The notes under the pieces were generated by a model, which saw only the letters and a list, made by a program, of their open reading frames with translations, did no database searches and had not been told where the DNA came from. From a bacterium (lineage in GTDB: Bacteria > Vulcanimicrobiota > Xenobia > Xenobiales > JADMJV01): a stretch of 64,000 nt of DNA. Shown here in pieces: positions 26,781 through 34,438 of this stretch. Made by a program: the position numbers and the translations under genes. Numbering within the stretch: the stretch's first letter is position 1; each line of letters opens with the position of its first letter. The stretch is taken from assembly GCA_018266105.1 (NCBI GenBank), contig JAFEBA010000005.1, positions 58,972 to 122,971 on the forward strand. The letters run 5' to 3'.

Positions 26781-26799
26781 TACTTTGCGATGTAAAGTG
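26781..26799. promoter_or_regulatory. Candidate operator upstream of the membrane-protein/HTH operon
   Basis: TACTTTGCGATGTAAAGTG is a 19-bp interrupted palindrome (arms ACTTT/AAAGT) located 17 bp before the GTG start at 26764. It is the counterpart of the site upstream of ispH; together they give the consensus YACTTTGYGAYGYAAAGTG. Autoregulation by the HTH protein encoded in this operon is the simplest reading. Confidence 0.7.
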
Positions 26800-26889
26800 G
26801 GTGTGCAAAAAGTCTTGAGTGGTAGTAGATATGTATCAAGGGTAGGGTATTCCCCACTGGTGGGCTTGGGTTCTGAATTCTAGAGTAGA

Positions 26890-27081
26890 GTGGTGAAACG
26901 CCCAGAGTTCCAGGACTTCTTTGAGGACCTTAGCTGGCTACGGGACCGCTGTCGCAGCCAGTTTGAGGTGACCGAATTCTTCGAGCAGTGCGAATCTGGA
27001 GTTCGCCTACGCGACCTCTTGAACCGGGTTGACCGGATGGATTTCGAGACCCTGCACTTCCCGGTCCTTAAGCACACTTAG
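26890..27081 (+). CDS. Possible small helical protein
   Basis: A 63-codon frame starting at GTG 26890 encodes a charged, possibly coiled-coil peptide (PEFQDFFEDLSWLRDRC, VTEFFEQCESGVRLRDLL). Its composition looks protein-like, but it overlaps the opposite-strand peptidase gene by 75 bp, has no clear ribosome binding site, and may simply be the shadow of that gene plus intergenic sequence. Low confidence. Confidence 0.25.
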   Translation: MVKRPEFQDFFEDLSWLRDRCRSQFEVTEFFEQCESGVRLRDLLNRVDRMDFETLHFPVLKHT

Positions 27082-27990
27082 GTAGTAGGGTTGACTGCCG
27101 ATCTGGTTCTGCCCGTCATAGTAGATGGCCAATAGTTTCTCCGCCCGGCTTTGAGGGGTTGCGGCAACCTGGAAATGCAACTGATCCTCCGTCTGGATCA
27201 GGTATTCTTTGGATGGCAATCCCTCCATTGTAGTCCATTCCACGCGAAAATCGGGGTGGGCCTGAAGCAGGGCTGAGTTTGGATTGAATTCCACCTGCAT
27301 GGGGCGTTCCGGGCTGATACGGTAGCGTTTGATGGCCGAATCCGGATAGTTACTGACTCGCTGTTGCACCGAGAACGTGCTGTCACGTCCCAGATCTTCG
27401 CTTAACCGGGGAGATACTGCTTGCAAAGCTTCCAATGAAAAATTGCCTTTTTGCAAAAAGTCACGAATCTGCTCGAGCTCAACCCCCGCGCGCAGCAGAT
27501 GGGCGGTGATGGCGTTACCCTTGGCGTGGCTGCCGGGACTTAAGCTCACGCTGAGCTGGTTACTGTACTGACGCAAATGTGGCTTATCGGAACGATATCT
27601 CTCACCAAAGTATGGGTCTGGCTGGAGTTTGTAGGCGAAGAAGTCGGCCAGGCCCTCATGCAAACTGGCTCCCTCCGGTCCTTGCAGGCTTTCTGGAGTG
27701 CTGGTGTGGGGGTAGTGTCGGGCGACCAGAGCGTGAAAGAGCTCGTGGTCAATGACGTCTTCGGACTCAAGGCCTCGATTGATCAGGTGAGCCGCTTCAG
27801 GGAAGTTGACCGTGTCCTCTTCACGATTGTAGCCGGTGGAGAGGGTCTGCGGGTCAAGGTTGATCTTGAGCGGGGTCTGCACACTTCCAAAATGTTCTTC
27901 GAAGAAGCTCACGGCGCGTTCTGCCGTGGCGCGTAGGCGCCGCAGTTGCTCTGCTGGAATCTGTTGCGCCCCCGAAATTTGAAGCTTCAC
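27007..27990 (-). CDS. Gluzincin-type zinc metallopeptidase, apparently unsecreted
   Basis: The 327-residue protein has the zinc motif HELFH at 82-86 (in DVIDHELFHALVARH) followed by HEGLADFFAY with Glu112 as the likely third ligand, the gluzincin arrangement E-x-x-A-D. A C-terminal beta-rich domain (about 220-320) follows. Most such enzymes are exported, but this N-terminus (MKLQISGAQQIP) is polar and carries no signal peptide. The GTG start directly abuts a GAGAAGG sequence, so the start could be a little downstream. Substrate unknown. Confidence 0.72.
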   Translation of the reverse strand: MKLQISGAQQIPAEQLRRLRATAERAVSFFEEHFGSVQTPLKINLDPQTLSTGYNREEDTVNFPEAAHLINRGLESEDVIDHELFHALVARHYPHTSTPESLQGPEGASLHEGLADFFAYKLQPDPYFGERYRSDKPHLRQYSNQLSVSLSPGSHAKGNAITAHLLRAGVELEQIRDFLQKGNFSLEALQAVSPRLSEDLGRDSTFSVQQRVSNYPDSAIKRYRISPERPMQVEFNPNSALLQAHPDFRVEWTTMEGLPSKEYLIQTEDQLHFQVAATPQSRAEKLLAIYYDGQNQIGSQPYYLSVLKDREVQGLEIHPVNPVQEVA

Positions 27991-28081
27991 CTTCTCACTA
28001 TTGCTCGCTCAGGTCTTACGGGGTGTGGCCTTTTTGTGAACAACTGGAGGGAATCGGCCGCATGAGCGAAGCTCGTCACCC

Positions 28082-29242
28082 ATGAATTTCGTTTATCTGT
28101 GTCCAGATTTCCCGCCCAACTTCATTCTGTTCTCGCAGCGCCTGGCCGAGCTGGGGGTGAAAGTCCTGGGGGTGGGGCAGAGCCGCCCGGCAGCCTTCCC
28201 GGCCTCACTGCGCCAGAGTCTGAGCGACTATTACCAGGTGTCGGATTTGCACGACTACGACCAGCTTGTGCGCGCTCTGGGTTGCCTGACCCATCGACAC
28301 GGCAAGCTGAATCGGCTGGATTCGCACGCGGAGTACTGGCTGGAAACTGAGGCCCGGCTGCGTACTGATTTCAATATCCCCGGCATCGGCCTTCAGGCCA
28401 TCGGTGCCATGAAATCCAAATCGCAAATGAAAGAGCTTTTTCGTCGGGCCGGTCTGGAGGTTGCTCCCGGCCAGGTGGCTGATACCTTTGAACAGGCCCG
28501 CCGTTTCTATCAGGAAGTTGGCAAGGCCATCGTGGCCAAGCCGGATATCGGAGTGGGAGCCTCAGGTACCTACAAGCTGGAGTCCCTGGGCCAGGTCCAG
28601 GATTTTTATGCGGGTCAGGACCGCCGCGGTTACTTTCTGGAGCGATATGTGGAGGGTGAACTCCTTAGCTTTGACGGATTGGTCGACCGTGAAGGCAAAT
28701 TGGTGTTTTACACGGCTCATTGTTTCAGTGATGGCATTATGGAGATCGTGAACGCCGACGAAGATATCTTCTATTACTCTCTGCGCGAAATCCCGGCTGA
28801 CCTGGAAGAGGCCGGGCGGCGTTTGCTGAAGGCTTATGACCTGCGCGAGAGGTTCTTCCATTTCGAATTTTTTCGAACCCACGATCAGGGACGGCTGATC
28901 GCACTGGAGGTCAACATGCGCCCGCCCGGGGGCCTGACGACCGATCTCTTCAATTATGCCAACGATATCGACATCTATCGAGAGTGGGCCCGTGTGGTCT
29001 GTCAGGGGTCATTTCACGGCCATTGCCGTCGGCCCTACCACGCTTGCTACGTGGGACGCAAAGACCGCAAGCGCTACCAGCATTCCAGCGCGGAAATTCG
29101 GTCCCGCCTGGGGCCTCTGCTGGTCCACCACGAACGCATCAGCTCGATTTTCGCACGCGCCATCGGAGATGAGGGTTTTGTCCTGCGTTCCCCCGGTCTG
29201 GATGAAGTGCTGGAGGCGGCCCGTTTCATCCTGAAGACTTGA
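28082..29242 (+). CDS. ATP-grasp family ligase
   Basis: The 386-residue protein has a pre-ATP-grasp N-terminal fold (about 1-100, NFVYLCPDFPPNFILFSQRLAELGVKVLGVG) and an ATP-grasp domain. KSKSQMKELFRRAGL introduces the substrate cap, AIVAKPDIGVGASGTYKL provides the nucleotide loop, YFLERYVEGEL the hinge, and HFEFFRTHDQGRLIALEVNMRPPGG the metal-binding Glu/Asn. It resembles carboxylate-amine ligases such as the biotin-carboxylase-like group. Substrate unknown. It stands alone between oppositely oriented genes. Confidence 0.85.
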   Translation: MNFVYLCPDFPPNFILFSQRLAELGVKVLGVGQSRPAAFPASLRQSLSDYYQVSDLHDYDQLVRALGCLTHRHGKLNRLDSHAEYWLETEARLRTDFNIPGIGLQAIGAMKSKSQMKELFRRAGLEVAPGQVADTFEQARRFYQEVGKAIVAKPDIGVGASGTYKLESLGQVQDFYAGQDRRGYFLERYVEGELLSFDGLVDREGKLVFYTAHCFSDGIMEIVNADEDIFYYSLREIPADLEEAGRRLLKAYDLRERFFHFEFFRTHDQGRLIALEVNMRPPGGLTTDLFNYANDIDIYREWARVVCQGSFHGHCRRPYHACYVGRKDRKRYQHSSAEIRSRLGPLLVHHERISSIFARAIGDEGFVLRSPGLDEVLEAARFILKT

Positions 29243-29263
29243 GCGCTCGCTCCACTAGAACGT

Positions 29264-29530
29264 TTAAAAGGTCGGCTCCCGACCGATCTGCTCTCGCCGT
29301 GAGAGACGAAAATAGATTGGAAAGAGCAGCCCGCAAAGCAGTCCAGGTAGGATGCATTGACTGTACAGGCCACGTAGGGAATTGCCCCGCATCTCGGCCA
29401 AGCGAGCGTTGATCATGAAGCCAAAGATGGGGGCCTTGTCGGTTTCGCTGGCGTGGCGCACGGATGGGTCTGCAGCGGGCTGGGCCCAGGCCCATTGCAG
29501 GAGGAGCAGGGCCAGGATGAAGTTCTTCAT
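29264..29530 (-). CDS. Small secreted or membrane protein, last gene of the ABC operon
   Basis: Starting at ATG 29530 (ATGA overlap with the preceding gene) gives an 88-residue protein with a signal peptide (MKNFILALLLLQWAWAQ), a short polar stretch, and a C-terminal hydrophobic helix (LPGLLCGLLFPIYF) followed by basic residues. This predicts a periplasmic loop anchored in the inner membrane. Upstream codons in the same frame are not needed. Function unknown; it is the fourth gene of the ABC-exporter operon. Confidence 0.65.
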   Translation of the reverse strand: MKNFILALLLLQWAWAQPAADPSVRHASETDKAPIFGFMINARLAEMRGNSLRGLYSQCILPGLLCGLLFPIYFRLSRREQIGREPTF

Positions 29531-30180
29531 TTTCTCAGTTCTTCTTTCCATCGCAGATATTGCTCTTGGTAGGCTGGCGAGCTGCCTCCCAGCCTGGTGA
29601 GCAGGTCCACCACCTGCACTCCGGTGCGCGCGTCCTGCGAGCGCAGGGCGGCGCGGTACATAATGCCCAGTGCGGCCAGATTGTGGCTCGGGTCCTGATC
29701 TGCGGCCGGTGCTCGTCGGGCGAATTCGAAGGCCGTGACAGAATCAGAAACATGGTCTGCCAGGAACGCCTTACGAAAGTTCAGTTCATAGGAGCCGGGC
29801 GTGTACATGAGGCCCTCGTCAATCAGCTCATTGGCCTGATCGATACGTTGATAGCCGTAGTAGAGTTCGCTGGCTAAGGTGTCATAAGCGTCCGTTAGAT
29901 ATGGGTCAAGGTAGTTGATCATTCTCAGTAATGGCACCACTTCTTTCTGTTTGAAGGTGGCGACTCCCTGATCGTCGATCTGCTCGTGCATCGTGTCCAT
30001 CTTAAACCAGAGGTAGCGGGCTAACATGGTGCGCCCCTCTCCCAGCAGGTCGAGTAGCACGTCCTGGTAGCGTACCATGGGGCGGGTAGGATTCATTTTC
30101 AAGTAGTCCGCTTTTAGAGGCCCCGCCAGGACGGCCGAGAGAATCCACATCCCCAGCAAGCAAATCACAGTCTTCTTCAC
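29527..30180 (-). CDS. Signal-anchored TPR-like helical protein
   Basis: From GTG 30180, with AAGGA just upstream and a GTGA overlap with the permease stop, the protein is 217 residues. A hydrophobic N-terminal segment (VICLLGMWILSAVLAGPLKA) is followed by helical repeats resembling TPRs (LLRMINYLDPYLTDAYDTLA, ANELIDEGLMYTPGSYELNF, HNLAALGIMYRAAL). The RTMLARYLWFKMD motif occurs in TPR proteins associated with membrane machineries. It is probably a periplasmic partner of the ABC transporter encoded upstream. Confidence 0.7.
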   Translation of the reverse strand: MKKTVICLLGMWILSAVLAGPLKADYLKMNPTRPMVRYQDVLLDLLGEGRTMLARYLWFKMDTMHEQIDDQGVATFKQKEVVPLLRMINYLDPYLTDAYDTLASELYYGYQRIDQANELIDEGLMYTPGSYELNFRKAFLADHVSDSVTAFEFARRAPAADQDPSHNLAALGIMYRAALRSQDARTGVQVVDLLTRLGGSSPAYQEQYLRWKEELRK

Positions 30181-30953
30181 AGGTCCTTGACCTCGAAACG
30201 AATGCCGGCGATCAGCAAGAACATCATGATCCAAAGGCAAGCGTAGAGGCTCTCAGCGGCGTGGTAGTGGGGATCGATGCTGAAGCCGTGGACCACCGGG
30301 TATTTCAGTCGGAAGTTTGAAAAGTTCGGAATGAATCGCTGCAGCATTTCGACTCCATCGGCAGCCCAGTTGGCGCCTCTGTCCTCGCGCAGAAAGAACT
30401 GGATGAAGGCATTTGACATACCACCCACTACGTAGACGAAGAACCCCAGCACGCCAGCCAGGGGAGGGCTGGCAAAGACGCTGAAGCACATGCAGATGGC
30501 CGCCAGCAGACTGCTTTCCAGACTGTAGCCCCAGGCTGCCGCAAAGAGGTTGGAATCCCACTCGTGATTGAGAGAAGCGATTCCCAGTCCCATACACAAC
30601 GTCAGCAGAAAGATGCTGGCCGTAATCAGCGCGGCCGTGCCCAGAAATTGCCCTCCCAGGTAACTGACGCGACCTAAGGGCCTGGACAGGATGGGGTAGA
30701 TAGTCTTGCGTTCAATGTCGCGTGGCACTACGCTCGACCCCAGCAGCAGGGCCATTGCCACCCCGTAGTAGCTGATGGCCGTCAGACCGAAGTCCTTGGT
30801 CACCAGGGCGAAGGCCTGAAGACCCATACTGAAGGCGTTGACATAGGCGGGCAGCATGAGCATGGCGGCAGCCATGAACAAAGTGACCAGATGAACTTGA
30901 CGCCGGACGTTTTCCAGTAGCTGCACACGCGCGATTTCTAAGAGGGAGAGCAT
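30177..30953 (-). CDS. ABC-2 type transporter permease
   Basis: The 258-residue protein has six predicted transmembrane helices and the conserved cytosolic segment DIERKTIYPILSRPLGRVSYLGGQF, typical of ABC-2 permeases of the NosY/GldF kind. It starts at ATG 30953, overlapping the ATPase gene by 16 bp. With the ATPase it should form an exporter or a lipid/protein-translocating complex; the cargo is unknown. Confidence 0.85.
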   Translation of the reverse strand: MLSLLEIARVQLLENVRRQVHLVTLFMAAAMLMLPAYVNAFSMGLQAFALVTKDFGLTAISYYGVAMALLLGSSVVPRDIERKTIYPILSRPLGRVSYLGGQFLGTAALITASIFLLTLCMGLGIASLNHEWDSNLFAAAWGYSLESSLLAAICMCFSVFASPPLAGVLGFFVYVVGGMSNAFIQFFLREDRGANWAADGVEMLQRFIPNFSNFRLKYPVVHGFSIDPHYHAAESLYACLWIMMFLLIAGIRFEVKDL

Positions 30954-31858
30954 GCACTGGCCTCCCTGTCCACGCGACGTGTAATGTCGTGAAATACGTC
31001 CTCCAGATTGGTTCGTTTACTACTCATCCGTTTCAACTGGTAGCCCCGGCTCATGGCCAGCTGCAGAAAGCTGTGAGCCTCATGGCGGGCTACCGAAGCT
31101 TCGCCTTCCTTTGAAATTTGGCTGACCGGCTCGCTCACCTCGACGGCCTCCCAGAGCATCTCCACTCGCTCCCGGTTTTCGGTGAGTTCAGGGATGGTTC
31201 CACAGGCCTGCAGGGCACCGCGATGGATAATGGCGGCCCGGTCGCAGATCGACTCCACCTCGTTCATATGGTGCGATGAGAAAAATACCGTAATATTTCG
31301 TTCCTTCAGGCGCAGCATGATGTCTCTCAGGTCACGCTGAGCGAAGGGGTCGAGTCCGGAGGTCAGTTCGTCCAGGATCAAGAGGGGAGGATCACTCACC
31401 AGCGCCTGAGCCACGCCCACTCGTTGTTTCATACCTTTGGAATATTCGCTGATTCGGCTGTGCTTGCGGGTGCTCAGTCCGACCAGCTCAAGTGCTTCTC
31501 TGCAACGCTCGGCCTGCAAGGCTCTGGGAACTCCCGCCAGGCGAGCGTGCATCATCAGGAGCTCGGCGGCGCTCATAAACTCGTGGTAGTTGGCCACCTC
31601 GGGTAGATAGCCAATTTTTCGCCGGGCTGCCAGGCTCCCGGCCGGCTCTCCAAAGACCCAGGCTCCTCCAGCGCTCGGTCTTATCAGTCCGAGCAAGACC
31701 TTGATACTGGTCGATTTCCCGGCGCCATTGACGCCGATATAGCCGAAGATTTCTCCAGGTTTCACCTGCAAGTCCAGGCCTCGAAGGGCCTGCACCGGTC
31801 CGCGCAAGGTGTGGAAGGTTTTTTTAAGACCTTGAAAGTTGATCGCATTGTGTAGCAT
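30938..31858 (-). CDS. ABC transporter ATP-binding protein
   Basis: The 306-residue protein contains Walker A GVNGAGKS, Q-loop region RRKIGYLPEVANYHE, signature YSKGMKQRVG (the SKGMKQR variant common in DrrA/CcmA-like ATPases), Walker B LLILDELTSGLDP and the switch SSHHMNE. A C-terminal extension of about 80 residues follows. It heads a four-gene operon (ATPase, permease, TPR-like protein, small membrane protein). The AT-rich region upstream contains clustered inverted repeats and is shared with a divergent TPR gene. Confidence 0.92.
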   Translation of the reverse strand: MLHNAINFQGLKKTFHTLRGPVQALRGLDLQVKPGEIFGYIGVNGAGKSTSIKVLLGLIRPSAGGAWVFGEPAGSLAARRKIGYLPEVANYHEFMSAAELLMMHARLAGVPRALQAERCREALELVGLSTRKHSRISEYSKGMKQRVGVAQALVSDPPLLILDELTSGLDPFAQRDLRDIMLRLKERNITVFFSSHHMNEVESICDRAAIIHRGALQACGTIPELTENRERVEMLWEAVEVSEPVSQISKEGEASVARHEAHSFLQLAMSRGYQLKRMSSKRTNLEDVFHDITRRVDREASACSPS

Positions 31859-31882
31859 CTGACTTAATTATGATAATGAATA

Positions 31883-31935
31883 ATCAATATCTTTCAGATT
31901 CGAGCAGGTTTTTGATATTGATTGACAAATATCAA
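31883..31935. promoter_or_regulatory. Clustered inverted repeats between the ABC and TPR genes
   Basis: TTGATATT (31912-31919) and AATATCAA (31928-31935) form a perfect 8-bp inverted repeat with 8-bp spacing. ATCAATATC (31883-31891) and GATATTGAT (31914-31922) form a second 9-bp inverted repeat sharing the central element. All three half-sites carry the core ATCAATA/TATTGAT. The region is strikingly AT-rich and is the only space for promoters of both divergent operons, so a dimeric regulator site is likely. Confidence 0.5.
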
Positions 31936-31938
31936 TAG

Positions 31939-32469
31939 ATGGTTCCAAACAAGACTCTTCGTCGATGGTTGTTTCTCGGGACGGGCCTGCTCGTGGCCTC
32001 AGCTTTGCTTGGCTGGCAAAGGCAGGTTGAGCTTTGTCGCTCTCAGAACGTCTGCTTGCTCAGAGCAGGAGCCGACCGGATGCTCCGTAGCGGGCACATT
32101 CTGAAGTCGTCTGTGTTGCTCGAGCAGGCCTTGGGAGAGGACCCCGGCCTGGTGGAGATCGCGGCCACGCTGGCCGAGGTCTATGTCGCCCTCGGCCGCC
32201 ACCGCCGCGCACTTGGCTGCCTGAACCGAGCCGTTTCAAGCTGTCCCCGGCGACCCCCGGAGCTGGCCGAGGCTCTGGGCCAGCGCGGGCGCTTTTTACT
32301 GCGGCGCGGGCTGCTTGAGGAAGGACTGCGGGATCTGAGGGCGGCCCTGCGCTGGCAGCCAGAAAACCAGCAACTCAGACTTCAGTTGAGAGCTGCTCAA
32401 CGCTCTTACTACCTGCATCCCCAAGGTCACGACTGTACGCCAGGCCGCTGGCCGAGTTGCTGGCAGTAG
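31939..32469 (+). CDS. Membrane-anchored TPR protein
   Basis: The 176-residue protein begins with a signal anchor (WLFLGTGLLVASALLGW) followed by three TPR-like helical pairs (LLEQALGEDPGLVEIAATLA, ALGCLNRAVSSCPRRPPELA, LLEEGLRDLRAALRWQPENQ). A C-terminal Cys/Trp tail follows (DCTPGRWPSCWQ). TPRs mediate protein contacts. It is the first gene of a short plus-strand operon with the DUF2231-like gene 8 bp downstream, and is divergent from the ABC operon, which also encodes a TPR-like protein. Confidence 0.7.
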   Translation: MVPNKTLRRWLFLGTGLLVASALLGWQRQVELCRSQNVCLLRAGADRMLRSGHILKSSVLLEQALGEDPGLVEIAATLAEVYVALGRHRRALGCLNRAVSSCPRRPPELAEALGQRGRFLLRRGLLEEGLRDLRAALRWQPENQQLRLQLRAAQRSYYLHPQGHDCTPGRWPSCWQ

Positions 32470-32477
32470 CGCCCAGG

Positions 32478-32921
32478 ATGGGAGCGCACCTTCATCTGCT
32501 TTGTAACCACGGGCCACTCTGGCTGGAACTGGTTGTTCTGCTGTTGCTGCTGGTTGATCGGCGGGAGTTGCCGTGGCGGTTGGTTCTGAGCCTGATTGGG
32601 TTCAGTTGTCTGCTGCTCATTTTCAGCTATCTCAGCGGCGGCCAGGCCTGTGAGAAGGTTGCTGGTCTCCCAATTTCGGCTGAAGCTCTGGATCGTCACC
32701 AGCAGTGGGCCATCGGGTCCGTCCTCTTTGGACTGGCGCTGAACGCCTGGGCCTGGCGCACTCGGACTTCGGGAGATTCCGCTTTCGTTCTGGCCGGGTT
32801 GGTTGCGCTCAGCCTGCTGCAGCTTGGACTGACCTGCTACTGGGGCGGTTGTATTCGCCACACAGAGTTGGGCCCCGAGCTCCCATCTGCTTGCGGTTCA
32901 GGAAATTGCCGACAGCCCTGA
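32478..32921 (+). CDS. DUF2231-like integral membrane protein
   Basis: From ATG 32478 the 147-residue protein starts GAHLHLLCNHGPLW, the His-rich entry motif of DUF2231 membrane proteins (H-x-H-x(3)-N-H-x-P). Four hydrophobic helices follow (LELVVLLLLLV, LVLSLIGFSCLLLIFSYL, AIGSVLFGLALNAWAW, AFVLAGLVALSLLQLGLTCYW). The conserved His could bind metal or haem, but the role of the family is unknown. An upstream in-frame TTG would overlap the TPR gene. Its 3' end overlaps the convergent lipoprotein gene by 24 bp. Confidence 0.65.
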   Translation: MGAHLHLLCNHGPLWLELVVLLLLLVDRRELPWRLVLSLIGFSCLLLIFSYLSGGQACEKVAGLPISAEALDRHQQWAIGSVLFGLALNAWAWRTRTSGDSAFVLAGLVALSLLQLGLTCYWGGCIRHTELGPELPSACGSGNCRQP

Positions 32922-33977
32922 AGACAGGACGGCGAAGGTTTGCTTGCTGACGTTGGTGGCCGCCTTCAAATCGGATTGCGTGCGCTCCCAGAGGGGGCGA
33001 CCGCTGCCCAGCTCAAGAGCCTGGAGTTGGAGCTGCCCTTGGGGTTGGCCCAGACTCGGCGGTCGCCGCATCAAGACTGTCTCAGCGCAGATACTTAGAT
33101 CTCTGCATAGAACGTCACTCCAGAGCTTCTTGCCATTCCTGAGGTCGAAAGCTTGGCTGGCGTGATTGAGTTCAATCACGGCTACCTGATTCTGGAATCC
33201 GAGCAGTTCAGTACGGTGCGCCTCGGGTCCAAGAGCTTGTCGCCAGGCCGGCCTGGAGCTCTGGTGATGATAGGCCGAAAGCCAGCTGCGTCGGGTCAGG
33301 ACCATCGTCATTTGGCCGTCTCCCACCAGCAGGATCACTCGATTGGGTTCCCCCCGTGTGGTGAGCAGGCTCCGTTGCGGTCGGCCTGTGCTCAGGTCAA
33401 CCCAGCAGACCTCTCCCTGGTTGCCCAGTCCCAACACCAGGCAGTTCGGTTCCAGGTAGGAGCTTTTGATGTCCAGTAAGTCACTGTTTCGCCATTTTTC
33501 CTGGGCCGACTCTAGGGCAAGGCAGCTCACTCCACCTTCGTGCTGCACAAATAGACTGTGCTGATTGGCTCCAAGCACCTTTCCGGCTTCGAAGTCGCGC
33601 TGCCAGTCCAAGCGGTCGCCTGGGAACGAACGGAGGCCCAGTCGGCAGACGTCGGAGCTTGGATTGTGGCTGAGCAAAAGCCGATCGGGCCGAATCCAGA
33701 GAGCCTGGCTGGCGTTCTCGTAAACCTGGCTTTGGCCGCTAAAGTCCAGGGCCAGGACTCGATGGCCGTCGCTGAGCAAAAATCCAAATGGGGGAGGGGC
33801 CAGATTCTTCCAGCGGCCTGGGGGCAAGAAAAGGTCCAGGCTGTGTTGAGTGCTGCCGTCCCGGGCGCTCCAGAACTCGAGTCTACTCTTTGGCGCCGAT
33901 CTGCGGCTGCATCCCGTCGCCCAGCCGATCAGGCACAGTGCCGAGCGGCTCAGAAAGTTTCGGCGGTTCATGTTCAT
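32898..33977 (-). CDS. Tat-type lipoprotein with PQQ-like beta-propeller
   Basis: From ATG 33977 the protein is 359 residues. It begins MNMNRRNFLSRSALCLIGWATGC, which combines a twin-arginine motif (NRRNFL) with a lipobox ending in Cys, so it should be exported folded and lipidated. The rest is repeated beta strands with Trp/Gly-rich blades (RLDWQRDFEAGKVLG, EKWRNSDLLDI, GKKLWSDVLCRDLS, GRPLWERTQSD), as in PQQ-type or BamB-like propellers. Start choice among three nearby ATG codons is uncertain. Ligand or partner unknown. Confidence 0.65.
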   Translation of the reverse strand: MNMNRRNFLSRSALCLIGWATGCSRRSAPKSRLEFWSARDGSTQHSLDLFLPPGRWKNLAPPPFGFLLSDGHRVLALDFSGQSQVYENASQALWIRPDRLLLSHNPSSDVCRLGLRSFPGDRLDWQRDFEAGKVLGANQHSLFVQHEGGVSCLALESAQEKWRNSDLLDIKSSYLEPNCLVLGLGNQGEVCWVDLSTGRPQRSLLTTRGEPNRVILLVGDGQMTMVLTRRSWLSAYHHQSSRPAWRQALGPEAHRTELLGFQNQVAVIELNHASQAFDLRNGKKLWSDVLCRDLSICAETVLMRRPPSLGQPQGQLQLQALELGSGRPLWERTQSDLKAATNVSKQTFAVLSSGLSAIS

Positions 33978-34084
33978 TTTGCCTTCATCCATCTTCAGCT
34001 CGCCCTCCCCTTTTTTTTGATAATGGCTTCTCGATATCAAGGGTTCGGCATTCTGTGTCTTAACTCATTCAAAGTCGTGTCAGA

Positions 34085-34378
34085 TTGGAATATCAAGGAA
34101 CCTGCGTTTGGAGAGCAAGGGCAAATGGTGGGCTGAGCTCCCGCGTGAAAGCTGGCTGGATTCGTTCGAGCTGGAGGGAACCGTTTGGCGACCGACGTCA
34201 GGAACTGGTGGTCATCGGAAGCGATCTCGACCGTGGGAAGATTACTGCGGATCTGGACGGCTGCCTCTTGAGCGAGGAGGAAACGGCGGCCGGGGGCTGG
34301 GAGTTGCTCTCCGATCCTTCCCGGCCCGGGCTTGAGGAGGGCATCTTTGGAGGCCAAGGCTGTCCGGGCTTTGGGTGA
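34085..34378 (+). pseudogene. Frameshifted CobW/COG0523 C-terminal fragment
   Basis: Two overlapping frames together read as the CobW C-terminal domain of G3E-family metal chaperones. The first frame (from about 34108) gives GKWWAELPRESW; after a one-base shift near 34170-34180 the second frame gives FGDRRQELVVIGSDLDRG, then ITADLDGCLLSEEE and a WELLSDP ending. The GDRRQELVxIG and CLLxxEE blocks are hallmarks of that domain. No GTPase domain precedes it: the adjacent upstream DNA is the lipoprotein's start region. It is therefore a truncated and frameshifted remnant, unless the shift is a sequencing error. Confidence 0.7.
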
Positions 34379-34438
34379 ACTATTGGGGCCTTCCACGAAT
34401 TTCAGACTTCTTTTGGCTCTGTGGCTTAGTCTAAAGGC

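Noticed and set aside
33558..34136. Plus-strand open frame of 192 codons opposite the Tat-lipoprotein gene
   Set aside because: The minus-strand gene has a Tat motif, lipobox and propeller blades; the opposite frame shows none of these.
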